DNA from: Lachnospiraceae bacterium UBA3638
GTDB taxonomy: Bacteria; Bacillota; Clostridia; Lachnospirales; Lachnospiraceae
NCBI GenBank assembly: GCA_002373595.1
Contig: DFKT01000085.1
Span: forward strand, 1-12,666
Length of the DNA: 12,666 nucleotides
Direction: 5' to 3'
In this document: one piece after another, positions 1-5,281 of the stretch
Layout: each line of letters starts with the position of its first letter
Numbering within the stretch: position 1 is the first letter of the stretch
Position numbers and translations under genes: made by a program
The notes under the pieces: model-generated
Seen by the model: only the letters and a program-made list of their open reading frames with translations
Databases searched by the model: none
What the model was told of the DNA's origin: nothing

Positions 1-209
1 GCTCTTATTCTAAAGGGAAAGCCGTAGAAACCAGTGATGTTGATTTGCTTATTTCATCAGATGTAAAAGGGCTAAAGTTCTACGGTATGGTTGAAAAACT
101 CAGAACAGCACTACATAAGAAGGTTGATGTATTAAGCCTTGAGCAGCTTAAGGATAATCTGGAACTGACAGGCGAGATTTTAAAGGATGGAATTAGAATA
201 TATGGATAA
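1..209 (+). CDS. MNT-type nucleotidyltransferase (HepT-partner antitoxin), 3' part
   Basis: The gene enters from the left edge; reading begins at base 3 and ends at the TAA at 207-209. The visible part contains the end of a polymerase-beta-type minimal nucleotidyltransferase core: S-Y-S-K-G-K-A, then S-D-V-D-L-L-I, the catalytic D-x-D pair, then a strand rich in K-V-D-V-L. The conserved glycine-serine just before this motif lies outside the window. Family knowledge: MNT proteins of the MntA/HepT system are antitoxins that AMPylate the HepT RNase toxin. The hepT reading frame starts inside this gene (ATG at 202), the tight overlap typical of the pair. Its partner is truncated here, so the antitoxin may be a leftover without a target. 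The family is clear; function in this cell is uncertain. Confidence 0.8.
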   Translation, partial: SYSKGKAVETSDVDLLISSDVKGLKFYGMVEKLRTALHKKVDVLSLEQLKDNLELTGEILKDGIRIYG

Positions 210-357
210 TACCAAAAACGATCATTATTATCTCGATAAGATCAAAACGGATTTAGTCTTCATTGTTGCACATATGAAAGACGTGGATGCACAGGAGTTA
301 AACGACAACGAGATACTGCTTGATTCCATGCTATTTAGAATTGGGTTGCCGGGATAG
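202..357 (+). pseudogene. Truncated HepT-like (DUF86) toxin remnant
   Basis: An ATG overlaps the end of the nucleotidyltransferase gene by 8 bases and opens a 51-codon frame. Residues 1-46 fit the N-terminal helices of HepT/DUF86 proteins (Y-Y-L-D-K-I near residue 9, then L-L-D-S-M-L-F-R at residues 39-46). Family members normally continue with an L-I-Q-I-S-E-N-A-like helix and run to roughly 110-120 residues, carrying the R-x4-6-H RNase motif. Here the similarity stops abruptly after the arginine and is followed by I-G-L-P-G and a stop. The catalytic motif is absent, so the toxin should be inactive. The break at about 338-342 coincides with the beginning of an open frame coding for a hydrophobic helix of the next gene. 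This suggests a recombination or insertion junction rather than slow decay. Confidence 0.75.
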
Positions 358-362
358 CACTA

Positions 363-1103
363 TTGATTTGGGGGCTATTGGTGATTTTCGCTTATGTTGG
401 AGACGGAAATGCTGTAAACGTTGGCTACGTAAGATATGGTTGTTCGCAGACAACTGGTGGAGTGCTTCTGATCTTTAGAGCATATTTACATAAAAAATGG
501 GGTATGCTTGGCGCGAATGGCAATGTTAAATTTTCGAATTCTGTATATGTAAAGCCTCAAGCAAACACTCAAAGAACGAGTATTCAAACCTTCCCTAAAG
601 AATGTGGTGTTGACGATGAAAAAAAAGAGACAGTGCGAGTTCATGACGTAAAAAGTGAAGACGCAGATAATTCGCAAAAAAGGTTTTCTATGGAGGATAT
701 AGATAGGATAGCAGAATTAGAGGGAAAAAAACAAAAAGGTGATCTGTTTGAACATTATTGTGCGAAACTACTAGAACTAAATATGTTTTCAAATGTTATG
801 GTGACTGGTGGTAGCGGCGATCTTGGAGCAGATATCATCGCGTGGAAGGCAAAAAGAAAATATGTTATTCAATGTAAATGCTATAGCACGACTGTTCCAT
901 ATCATGCTCTTGAACAAGCTGCTACTGCAAGAAGAAACGTGGCTGCTTCGCAAGCAATTTTGCTTACAAATAATTATTTTAGTGCTCAGACAAAAAGAAT
1001 GGCAACTGAACATCAGGTTATCCTATGGGACAGGGACGCTCTTTCTAAACTTATAGATAATGCAAATGCTGTATTAGAGAATTCTCAAGACAAGGCAAAC
1101 TAA
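363..1103 (+). CDS. Mrr-like restriction endonuclease-fold protein, N-terminus probably fused or lost
   Basis: The C-terminal half is a Mrr_cat-type PD-(D/E)XK nuclease domain (residues about 125-232 of the frame from the TTG at 363). It has G-D-L-F-E (E130), T-G-G-S-G-D-L-G-A-D (D157), the Q-C-K catalytic strand (Q170, K172), then A-I-L-L-T-N-N-Y-F-S and I-L-W-D-R-D. Known relatives cut modified or foreign DNA. Residues 1-13 and 33-42 are hydrophobic. The same frame is open back to the stop at 336 and would add W-V-A-G-I-A-L-L, completing a membrane helix with no start codon. The native start therefore seems to lie beyond the hepT junction. TTG 363 has no convincing ribosome binding site. 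An internal ATG at 690 has AAAAAGG six bases upstream and would give a soluble 137-aa nuclease domain. It is AT-rich, and the two genes downstream follow in the same direction. The domain call is firm; the start is not. Confidence 0.8.
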   Translation: MIWGLLVIFAYVGDGNAVNVGYVRYGCSQTTGGVLLIFRAYLHKKWGMLGANGNVKFSNSVYVKPQANTQRTSIQTFPKECGVDDEKKETVRVHDVKSEDADNSQKRFSMEDIDRIAELEGKKQKGDLFEHYCAKLLELNMFSNVMVTGGSGDLGADIIAWKAKRKYVIQCKCYSTTVPYHALEQAATARRNVAASQAILLTNNYFSAQTKRMATEHQVILWDRDALSKLIDNANAVLENSQDKAN

Positions 1104-1116
1104 GGAAAACAGTAAA

Positions 1117-1635
1117 GTGGCAAGAACATTTTCAAAGCAAGATGCGAGAAGAGTGCATCAGTTTCATACTGAATTATTAAATAATTTGCAGTATGTAATT
1201 AATAAACCTGAGGAATATAAGAGCAAAATCCGTAATTCTGTTGATGTTATGGTTTCTCAAGAACTCATGGATAAGAGTAGTGACTATTATAGAAAGATAC
1301 GAGATTTTTATAATTCATTAATTCAATTACCTGATATTACAGAGGATCTCGAAGAAACTACAGATCAGGATGCAGCGGGTTCCGTAGTCTCGTTTGTTAA
1401 CAAGATGAGTAAGAGATTCGATGATCAGGATGGATTTTATAGTTGGCGTGACTTGAGGTATGTAGAAGAGAGGCAGGTAGACGGAAAGTGGTTTCAGATG
1501 CCTATAGAAATTGGTTCATCGAAAGGAATAACAATGGTGGAAAAGACTAGTGAAAAAGGGACTATATATGAGGTTATTGCCTATCCACCTGAGGTTCAGA
1601 AGGAAGTAGTGGAGCATTTTATTGGAGAACGGTGA
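1117..1635 (+). CDS. Hypothetical protein in nuclease cassette
   Basis: I do not recognise this 172-residue protein. The GTG start is supported by AAGGA about ten bases upstream, overlapping the stop of the Mrr-like gene; the gap between the two genes is only 13 bases. The sequence is soluble and strongly charged. The first half is predicted mostly helical (L-L-N-N-L-Q-Y-V-I-N, then repeated D-Y-Y-R-K-I-R-D-F-Y-N). An acidic linker (D-I-T-E-D-L-E-E-T-T-D-Q-D) precedes a second half with S-W-R-D-L-R-Y-V-E and a lysine/valine-rich beta-like tail. There is no signal peptide, membrane helix, cysteine cluster or nucleotide-binding motif. The next gene starts nine bases after its stop, so it is probably translated with the Mrr-like and NYN proteins. 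A role as partner, sensor or inhibitor of one of the nucleases is possible but is only inferred from position. Confidence 0.75.
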   Translation: MARTFSKQDARRVHQFHTELLNNLQYVINKPEEYKSKIRNSVDVMVSQELMDKSSDYYRKIRDFYNSLIQLPDITEDLEETTDQDAAGSVVSFVNKMSKRFDDQDGFYSWRDLRYVEERQVDGKWFQMPIEIGSSKGITMVEKTSEKGTIYEVIAYPPEVQKEVVEHFIGER

Positions 1636-1644
1636 GATGACATC

Positions 1645-2100
1645 ATGAGTAAATGCTTGGTTATTATGGTTGACACAGAAAATGTATCACCTAAGTGCAT
1701 CGAATCTTTAAAATCCATGACGGATTACATATATCCGACTTTTCAAAATGTTGGGATTTTTTGTTTTGGAATGGAAGATGGTAAAAGTGGAACTTCTGAA
1801 GGGTGGAAACGCCTAGTAAAAGAACGTTGTGATAAAGCATTGCATTGGCAAACTGTTGTTGGACCAAGAGTAAAGAATAAAGTGGATAGGGCAATATGCG
1901 ATAAGATAGCACAGTTTATGGATAATCCCAAGTTTTCACGCATTGATGTATGGGTGATAGCTACTTCCGATGGTGATTTTAAATCTGCTATAAAGTGTAT
2001 TAAGAATCATGGACATAGAGCTGTTATAGCGAGTGATACACCAGCTTCAAATAAATTAATCGAATTGTGTGATGTTTTTTATAGATTATGGACAAATTAA
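1645..2100 (+). CDS. NYN-domain (PIN-like) ribonuclease
   Basis: This 151-residue protein is essentially one NYN domain, the PIN-fold metal-dependent RNase family that includes LabA and MARF1-like proteins. The acidic metal-binding positions are in order: V-D-T-E-N near the N-terminus (D10, E12, N13), K-V-D-R-A-I (D81), and A-T-S-D-G-D-F (D109, D111). A strand H-R-A-V-I-A-S and a helix ending in L-C-D-V-F-Y follow, as expected for the Rossmann-like fold. The ATG at 1645 has GGTGAG overlapping the stop of the preceding gene. It is the last gene of the AT-rich cassette and is followed by a perfect hairpin at 2171-2209. Known NYN proteins cut RNA, and several occur in toxin or defence contexts. 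Substrate and trigger cannot be told from sequence. Confidence 0.85.
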   Translation: MSKCLVIMVDTENVSPKCIESLKSMTDYIYPTFQNVGIFCFGMEDGKSGTSEGWKRLVKERCDKALHWQTVVGPRVKNKVDRAICDKIAQFMDNPKFSRIDVWVIATSDGDFKSAIKCIKNHGHRAVIASDTPASNKLIELCDVFYRLWTN

Positions 2101-2170
2101 TATAGGTAGCATGAAAGATCTATGTAGAAAAATGGACAAACACAAACGTTATCGGTACGCACGGTGGTGT

Positions 2171-2209
2171 GAGAGGTCGGTAGGCGATTTAATTGCCTAC
2201 CGACCTCTC
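2171..2209 (+). terminator. 15-bp perfect inverted repeat after the nuclease cassette
   Basis: GAGAGGTCGGTAGGC (2171-2185) is exactly complementary to 2195-2209, with a nine-base spacer that can pair further (one G-U and two A-U pairs), leaving a three-base loop. It lies 70 bases after the NYN gene and just before the next promoter, as a terminator or transcription barrier would. No T-run follows on the plus strand, so Rho-independent termination is not assured. A recombination or end sequence of the inserted cassette is the alternative reading. Confidence 0.55.
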
Positions 2210-2224
2210 GATTACACTTATGGC

Positions 2225-2253
2225 TTGATAAATGGCACCCAAGTATTTATAAT
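2225..2253 (+). promoter_or_regulatory. Sigma-A type promoter for the membrane protein/hydrolase unit
   Basis: TTGATA (2225-2230) and TATAAT (2248-2253) are separated by 17 bases, a near-consensus housekeeping promoter. Transcription would start near 2260, directly at the operator that follows. Confidence 0.7.
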
Positions 2254-2261
2254 TTCACTTG

Positions 2262-2277
2262 GTTAGCAATGCCTAAC
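2262..2277 (+). promoter_or_regulatory. DtxR/IdeR-like operator, same as the feo operators
   Basis: GTTAG-CAATGC-CTAAC is a perfect 5+5 inverted repeat with a six-base spacer. It begins eight bases after the -10 hexamer, exactly like the second feo operator relative to its promoter. It matches the first feo operator (11979-11994) at 14 of 16 positions. A DtxR-family metalloregulator bound here would block initiation. The regulator itself is not in the window. Confidence 0.7.
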
Positions 2278-2320
2278 ATGGGTAAAATGAGTCTAAGGAT
2301 TTGATGATATTGCCGGGAAG

Positions 2321-2431
2321 ATGACAGCCTTTGAGAAAAGACTGCGGGAGATGTATGCTTCGGAAAATTACAGAAAGCATAATATCTATCCGACAACGAA
2401 TACAACCTATGATGAGGTGATAAGAAAATGA
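2321..2431 (+). pseudogene. Short open frame, probable 3' remnant of a gene
   Basis: The frame is open from 2297 and can start at ATG 2321, giving 36 residues (M-T-A-F-E-K-R-L-R-E-M-Y-A-S-E-N). The TGA overlaps the ATG of the next gene (ATGA at 2428-2431), so the two were translationally coupled. The composition is protein-like and helical, but there is no good ribosome binding site and no family that I recognise. It looks like the C-terminus of a larger protein whose beginning is gone. A functional small protein is possible. A six-codon frame (ATG 2304, AAGG five bases upstream) ends in ATGA at the 2321 start. Confidence 0.35.
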
Positions 2432-3060
2432 TCTTAATAACATTGATCACAGGTTTCGCCGGAGCACTTCTGATGTTCTGTGGCGACATGACTTTATACT
2501 ATGACAAGAATGATTTTAAGCACGACGGTACGCTTGATCCTATCATAAGCATAATGAAGAAGCTTCCTCCGATACGTGTGATGATAGGAGGCTGGATAGG
2601 ACCGGTCGCAGCGTTTCTTTATTGCATCGGGTTCTATCATATGGTTCTCATTTCTGACGAATCGTTACACAAGCTTGCCTTTGCGGCATTTCTCTTAAGT
2701 TGTATGGGGATCATAGCAGGGGGAGCATATCACAGCCACTGTGCTTATCTTGGACTTCTTGGAGCAGATGATCAGAGGAGGGATCTGGATATCGTTCTGA
2801 AGTATTTCCAGAAGCTCCCGATCATCCTGTACCTGGGCGAGGGGCTTGGACTGCTTGCGCTGATAGTTGTTATCGTGGCAGGAAAGACCATATTTCCCGC
2901 ATGGCTGGCGGTATTGTCACCGGGAGTGCTTTATCTTCTGAAGCCGTTATCACGTAAACTCCCGAAAGGGTTACATATGATCCTTTGCGGAGGCTTTTCA
3001 AATGTTGTTTTTATCGTTTATTACATTGCCGCGATCGTTGTATATGCAGCATCAATGTAA
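2428..3060 (+). CDS. Six-helix membrane protein, DUF6796-like
   Basis: This is a 210-residue integral membrane protein with about six hydrophobic segments: residues 2-19, 54-75, 82-103, 132-152, 155-172 and 183-208. The start ATG has GAGGTGA seven bases upstream. Striking features are the short second stretch G-G-W-I-G-P-V-A-A-F-L-Y-C-I-G-F-Y-H and the segment A-G-G-A-Y-H-S-H-C (H102, H104, C105). These put histidines at membrane faces and could bind a metal or cofactor, though this is speculation. It resembles proteins annotated DUF6796 in Clostridia; I cannot confirm the family without a profile search. It is the first intact gene behind the promoter at 2225 and the GTTAG-N6-CTAAC operator, so it is probably co-regulated with feoAB. 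Function unknown. Confidence 0.75.
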   Translation: MILITLITGFAGALLMFCGDMTLYYDKNDFKHDGTLDPIISIMKKLPPIRVMIGGWIGPVAAFLYCIGFYHMVLISDESLHKLAFAAFLLSCMGIIAGGAYHSHCAYLGLLGADDQRRDLDIVLKYFQKLPIILYLGEGLGLLALIVVIVAGKTIFPAWLAVLSPGVLYLLKPLSRKLPKGLHMILCGGFSNVVFIVYYIAAIVVYAASM

Positions 3061-3062
3061 GC

Positions 3063-3232
3063 GGCTGAGGGTAACTGTATGCTGAAGAATTATATGAAGG
3101 AAAAAGAAAACATTTCCACAAACGATATTCAGAAAGATAAAAGACGTAGGGCATGGTGGGCTTGCACCGTTTAATCCGGAATTGTTTGTGCGGGGGATTG
3201 AGAGAACTGTCAAGGAAGGTGAGAGAGCATGA
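3063..3232 (+). pseudogene. Frameshifted gene remnant
   Basis: Between the membrane protein and the hydrolase there is no intact gene, but two protein-like stretches in different frames adjoin. One covers about 3075-3140 (Y-A-E-E-L-Y-E-G-K-R-K-H-F-H-K-R-Y-S-E-R). The other covers about 3130-3232 (K-I-K-D-V-G-H-G-G-L-A-P-F-N-P-E-L-F-V-R, then G-I-E-R-T-V-K-E-G-E-R-A). A single frame change near 3135-3142 joins them. The second stretch ends in a TGA overlapping the hydrolase ATG (ATGA at 3229-3232), the coupling expected of an ancestral operon. I do not recognise the family. A chance arrangement in short frames cannot be excluded. Confidence 0.4.
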
Positions 3233-4161
3233 AGGGAATTCAGTTTGATCCTGACAAAGACGGGTTTTACGGGACATGGTATGAAAATCCGAATGGTTCG
3301 GATTGTGTCATGATAGGTCTGTTTGGTGATGACCCTAATGATTACATGGCCAAATGCGGAGCAAAATGGCTTCATAAGCAAGGCGTGAACTGCATGGCTA
3401 TGTCTCCCGGTAAGAAGGATTACAGCCACGTAAACTGTCCTCTTGAAAGAATCGAGACAGCCATCAGGTGGCTTAAAGAACACGGAAACAAAAAGATCGG
3501 GATTATGGGAATGTCTACTGCAGGAATGCATTCTCTGGTTGCTGCCTCTTTCTTTTCAGACATTACTCTGACCTTCGGTATTACCGCAAGTGATTATGTG
3601 TGGCAGGGATTCGAACAAGGGAAGAAGGACGGGTGCAAAGAGTGGCCGATCCCGGGCGCATCCACACTTTCGTGGAAAGGGAAGCCGCTTCCCTATATGC
3701 CTTTTGTATATCAGCATCCCGAGTACTGGCAGAAAATACAGGAAGAAACAAAAGGTTCCGGAGATTTCATCAGGTCCTCCAATCTGTTCATAGACTCCGA
3801 AAAAGCAAGACCTCACACGGAAGAGGAAATGATAAAGATCGAGAACATAAACGGAAAACTTATCCTGATCGGTGCTGATGATGACGGTCTGTGGGAAGCC
3901 GGAAAATATGTAAGACGCATGGATGAGCGATTAAGGAACAGGCCACATAAATGCGAATATGAAGCCGTGGCTTACGAATACGGAACTCATTTTGTGTTGC
4001 CGGAGGGACTCTTAAGAATTGCATTGCCTGTGGGGCTGAAATTCGTAATGCGGTTTCTTTTCAAGTCCGCCAAGGAACATCCGAATGAATGTGAAGAAAC
4101 TAGAAAAGATATCGATAGAAGACTGTCCAAAGCGATAAAAGAATGGCGAGAGGGAAAGTGA
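3229..4161 (+). CDS. Alpha/beta hydrolase, acyl-CoA thioester hydrolase/BAAT C-terminal type
   Basis: The 310-residue protein has the layout of the BAAT C-terminal hydrolase family. An N-terminal strand region is followed by the nucleophile elbow I-G-I-M-G-M-S-T-A-G (Ser96), a lid-like insert with W-P-I-P-G-A and W-K-G-K-P-L-P-Y, the acid strand L-I-L-I-G-A-D-D-D-G-L-W (Asp217-219), and the histidine loop Y-G-T-H-F-V-L-P (His254). The order and spacing fit a Ser-Asp-His triad acting on an ester or thioester. The elbow reads G-M-S-T-A instead of G-x-S-x-G, a mild departure. The start ATG has AAGGTGAG five bases upstream and overlaps the stop of the remnant before it. There is no signal peptide, so it is cytoplasmic. 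It likely belongs to the unit transcribed from 2225. Substrate unknown. Confidence 0.8.
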   Translation: MKGIQFDPDKDGFYGTWYENPNGSDCVMIGLFGDDPNDYMAKCGAKWLHKQGVNCMAMSPGKKDYSHVNCPLERIETAIRWLKEHGNKKIGIMGMSTAGMHSLVAASFFSDITLTFGITASDYVWQGFEQGKKDGCKEWPIPGASTLSWKGKPLPYMPFVYQHPEYWQKIQEETKGSGDFIRSSNLFIDSEKARPHTEEEMIKIENINGKLILIGADDDGLWEAGKYVRRMDERLRNRPHKCEYEAVAYEYGTHFVLPEGLLRIALPVGLKFVMRFLFKSAKEHPNECEETRKDIDRRLSKAIKEWREGK

Positions 4162-4345
4162 TATTGTTAAGGCCTACAATAAGCAGGAAGAGGCGATAGC
4201 AGAGGAAGAAGACAGAGAACCGGTATTGTTGCCTCATATTTCCAATCTTATGCTACGACACACTTTTTGTACCGGGTTGCATGAGAGGGACGTAAGTGTT
4301 AAAGTAATTCAAAGCAAAAGCAGTGATCAAATAAGCCGGGAATAG
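4160..4345 (+). pseudogene. Tn916-family tyrosine integrase fragment
   Basis: The open frame reads A-Y-N-K-Q-E-E-A-I-A-E-E-E-D-R-E-P-V-L-L, then P-H-I-S-N-L-M-L-R-H-T-F-C-T, H-E-R-D-V-S-V-K-V-I-Q-S and a stop at 4343-4345. This matches the region of Tn916-type integrases around catalytic box II (L-R-H-T-F-C-T followed by K-V-I-Q). The core-binding domain, the first catalytic arginine, the G-H motif and the nucleophile tyrosine are all missing, so it cannot act. The fragment abuts and slightly overlaps the end of the hydrolase gene in another frame. It marks a past integration and deletion of a conjugative transposon-like element at this spot. Confidence 0.75.
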
Positions 4346-4356
4346 TGTGAAAAAAT

Positions 4357-4752
4357 ATGGAATTTAAGCGTGGATGCGACTGGAAAGCATGTTATGATGC
4401 GGAAAGAGATCTATATACGGCGGAGCGAAGCGGATGCGGGTATTATCACCTGTATCAGATCACTGCCGAGATCTACAATGCGCTGCGTGAGGATATGAGT
4501 GACATAGATTCGTATCATCTGATAGATCAGGGACGGCATCTATATATGGATGTAAACGATCGCTGCGGTCCGCCGTACACCGTCGTTTTGGATGACGATT
4601 ATGAGAAGCTCTGCCCCTGGGCAAATGCGGTTCAAAGCGGTAAGGTCTGGCCTGCAGAATTGACCGATGCAGCTGTGGAAATCTTTGAATCGGAAAAAGA
4701 TAATCGTGAGCAACGCGCCAAGAAGCGTGAAGAGAGGAAAAAGAAAGACTGA
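4357..4752 (+). CDS. Hypothetical protein, 131 aa
   Basis: I do not recognise this small acidic protein. It opens with E-F-K-R-G-C-D-W-K-A-C-Y-D and has aromatic-rich segments (G-C-G-Y-Y-H-L-Y-Q-I, H-L-Y-M-D-V-N-D-R-C-G-P-P-Y). It ends in a highly charged lysine/arginine/glutamate tail (R-E-Q-R-A-K-K-R-E-E-R-K-K-K-D) that is probably helical and unstructured at the end. There are no membrane helices or signal peptide. An in-frame TGA shortly upstream fixes ATG 4357 as the first start, but the ribosome binding site is poor. Its 3' end is built into the left arm of an intrinsic terminator. It lies between the integrase scar and the flavodoxin operon and has its own terminator, so it appears to be a single-gene unit. 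Confidence 0.65.
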   Translation: MEFKRGCDWKACYDAERDLYTAERSGCGYYHLYQITAEIYNALREDMSDIDSYHLIDQGRHLYMDVNDRCGPPYTVVLDDDYEKLCPWANAVQSGKVWPAELTDAAVEIFESEKDNREQRAKKREERKKKD

Positions 4753-4770
4753 CAAACGGTCTTTCTTTTT
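4738..4770 (+). terminator. Intrinsic terminator overlapping the 3' end of the 131-aa gene
   Basis: AAAAAGAAAGAC (4738-4749) is exactly complementary to GTCTTTCTTTTT (4759-4770), with a nine-base loop containing the stop codon. The right arm ends in a T-run. The lysine-rich tail of the protein is thus encoded by the terminator stem. Confidence 0.8.
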
Positions 4771-4772
4771 CC

Positions 4773-4801
4773 TTGACAATTTATATTTGATAAAATACAA
4801 T
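4773..4801 (+). promoter_or_regulatory. Promoter of the flavodoxin operon
   Basis: TTGACA (4773-4778) and TACAAT (4796-4801) are separated by 17 bases of AT-rich DNA, a near-perfect sigma-A promoter directly after the preceding terminator. No obvious operator overlaps it. Confidence 0.8.
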
Positions 4802-4845
4802 ATGATAAAACTTAAATAAAACACATCATATAAGGAGATGAGATT

Positions 4846-5253
4846 ATGACTTACGCAGTAAGATACTATACTAAAACCGGAAACACTAAGAAGCTGGCAG
4901 AGGCTGTTGCCGCTGAACTCGGAGTAGAAGCACTGCCCATAACCGAGCCTGTAAGCGAGAAGGTAGATATCCTTTTCCTCGGAAATTCGTATTATGCCTT
5001 TACCATCGATCCCGAGGTGCGCAGCTTCATAGCGTCTCTTGATAAGGAGAAGGTCGGAAAGATCGTGAATTTCGGATCCGCAGCGATGCTCAATTCTACT
5101 TACAAGAAAGTCAAAGCGGAAGCCGACAAGGTCGGAATCCCTATGGACGAGAATGAATTTCACTGCAAAGGTGAATTTAAAAACGTTCACAAGGGCAGAC
5201 CCAATGAGGCAGATATCGAGGCGATAAAGGAATTCACAAGAAAGTATAAATAA
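4846..5253 (+). CDS. Flavodoxin family protein
   Basis: This is a single flavodoxin-like domain of 135 residues. The FMN phosphate-binding loop is at the N-terminus (Y-Y-T-K-T-G-N-T-K-K-L-A, residues 7-18). The strand V-D-I-L-F-L-G-N-S-Y-Y-A follows, where the aromatic residues would flank the flavin ring, and then a second loop region V-N-F-G-S-A-A. It is slightly shorter than long-chain flavodoxins and fits the short, FMN-binding type used as a low-potential electron carrier in anaerobes. The start ATG has AAGGAG eight bases upstream and follows a strong promoter by about 40 bases. The MFS gene begins 28 bases downstream with no terminator between, so they share a transcript. The redox partner is unknown. 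Confidence 0.88.
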   Translation: MTYAVRYYTKTGNTKKLAEAVAAELGVEALPITEPVSEKVDILFLGNSYYAFTIDPEVRSFIASLDKEKVGKIVNFGSAAMLNSTYKKVKAEADKVGIPMDENEFHCKGEFKNVHKGRPNEADIEAIKEFTRKYK

Positions 5254-5281
5254 AAGTAACTGAAACTGTAAAGGAGATTCA

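Noticed and set aside
2069..2266. Plus-strand frame starting inside the end of the NYN gene
   Set aside because: It crosses the 15-bp palindrome and the next promoter, has no ribosome binding site and no protein-like pattern.
3079..3174. 31-codon frame with ATG after the membrane protein
   Set aside because: No ribosome binding site; the neighbouring frames look more protein-like and better explain the stretch as a remnant.
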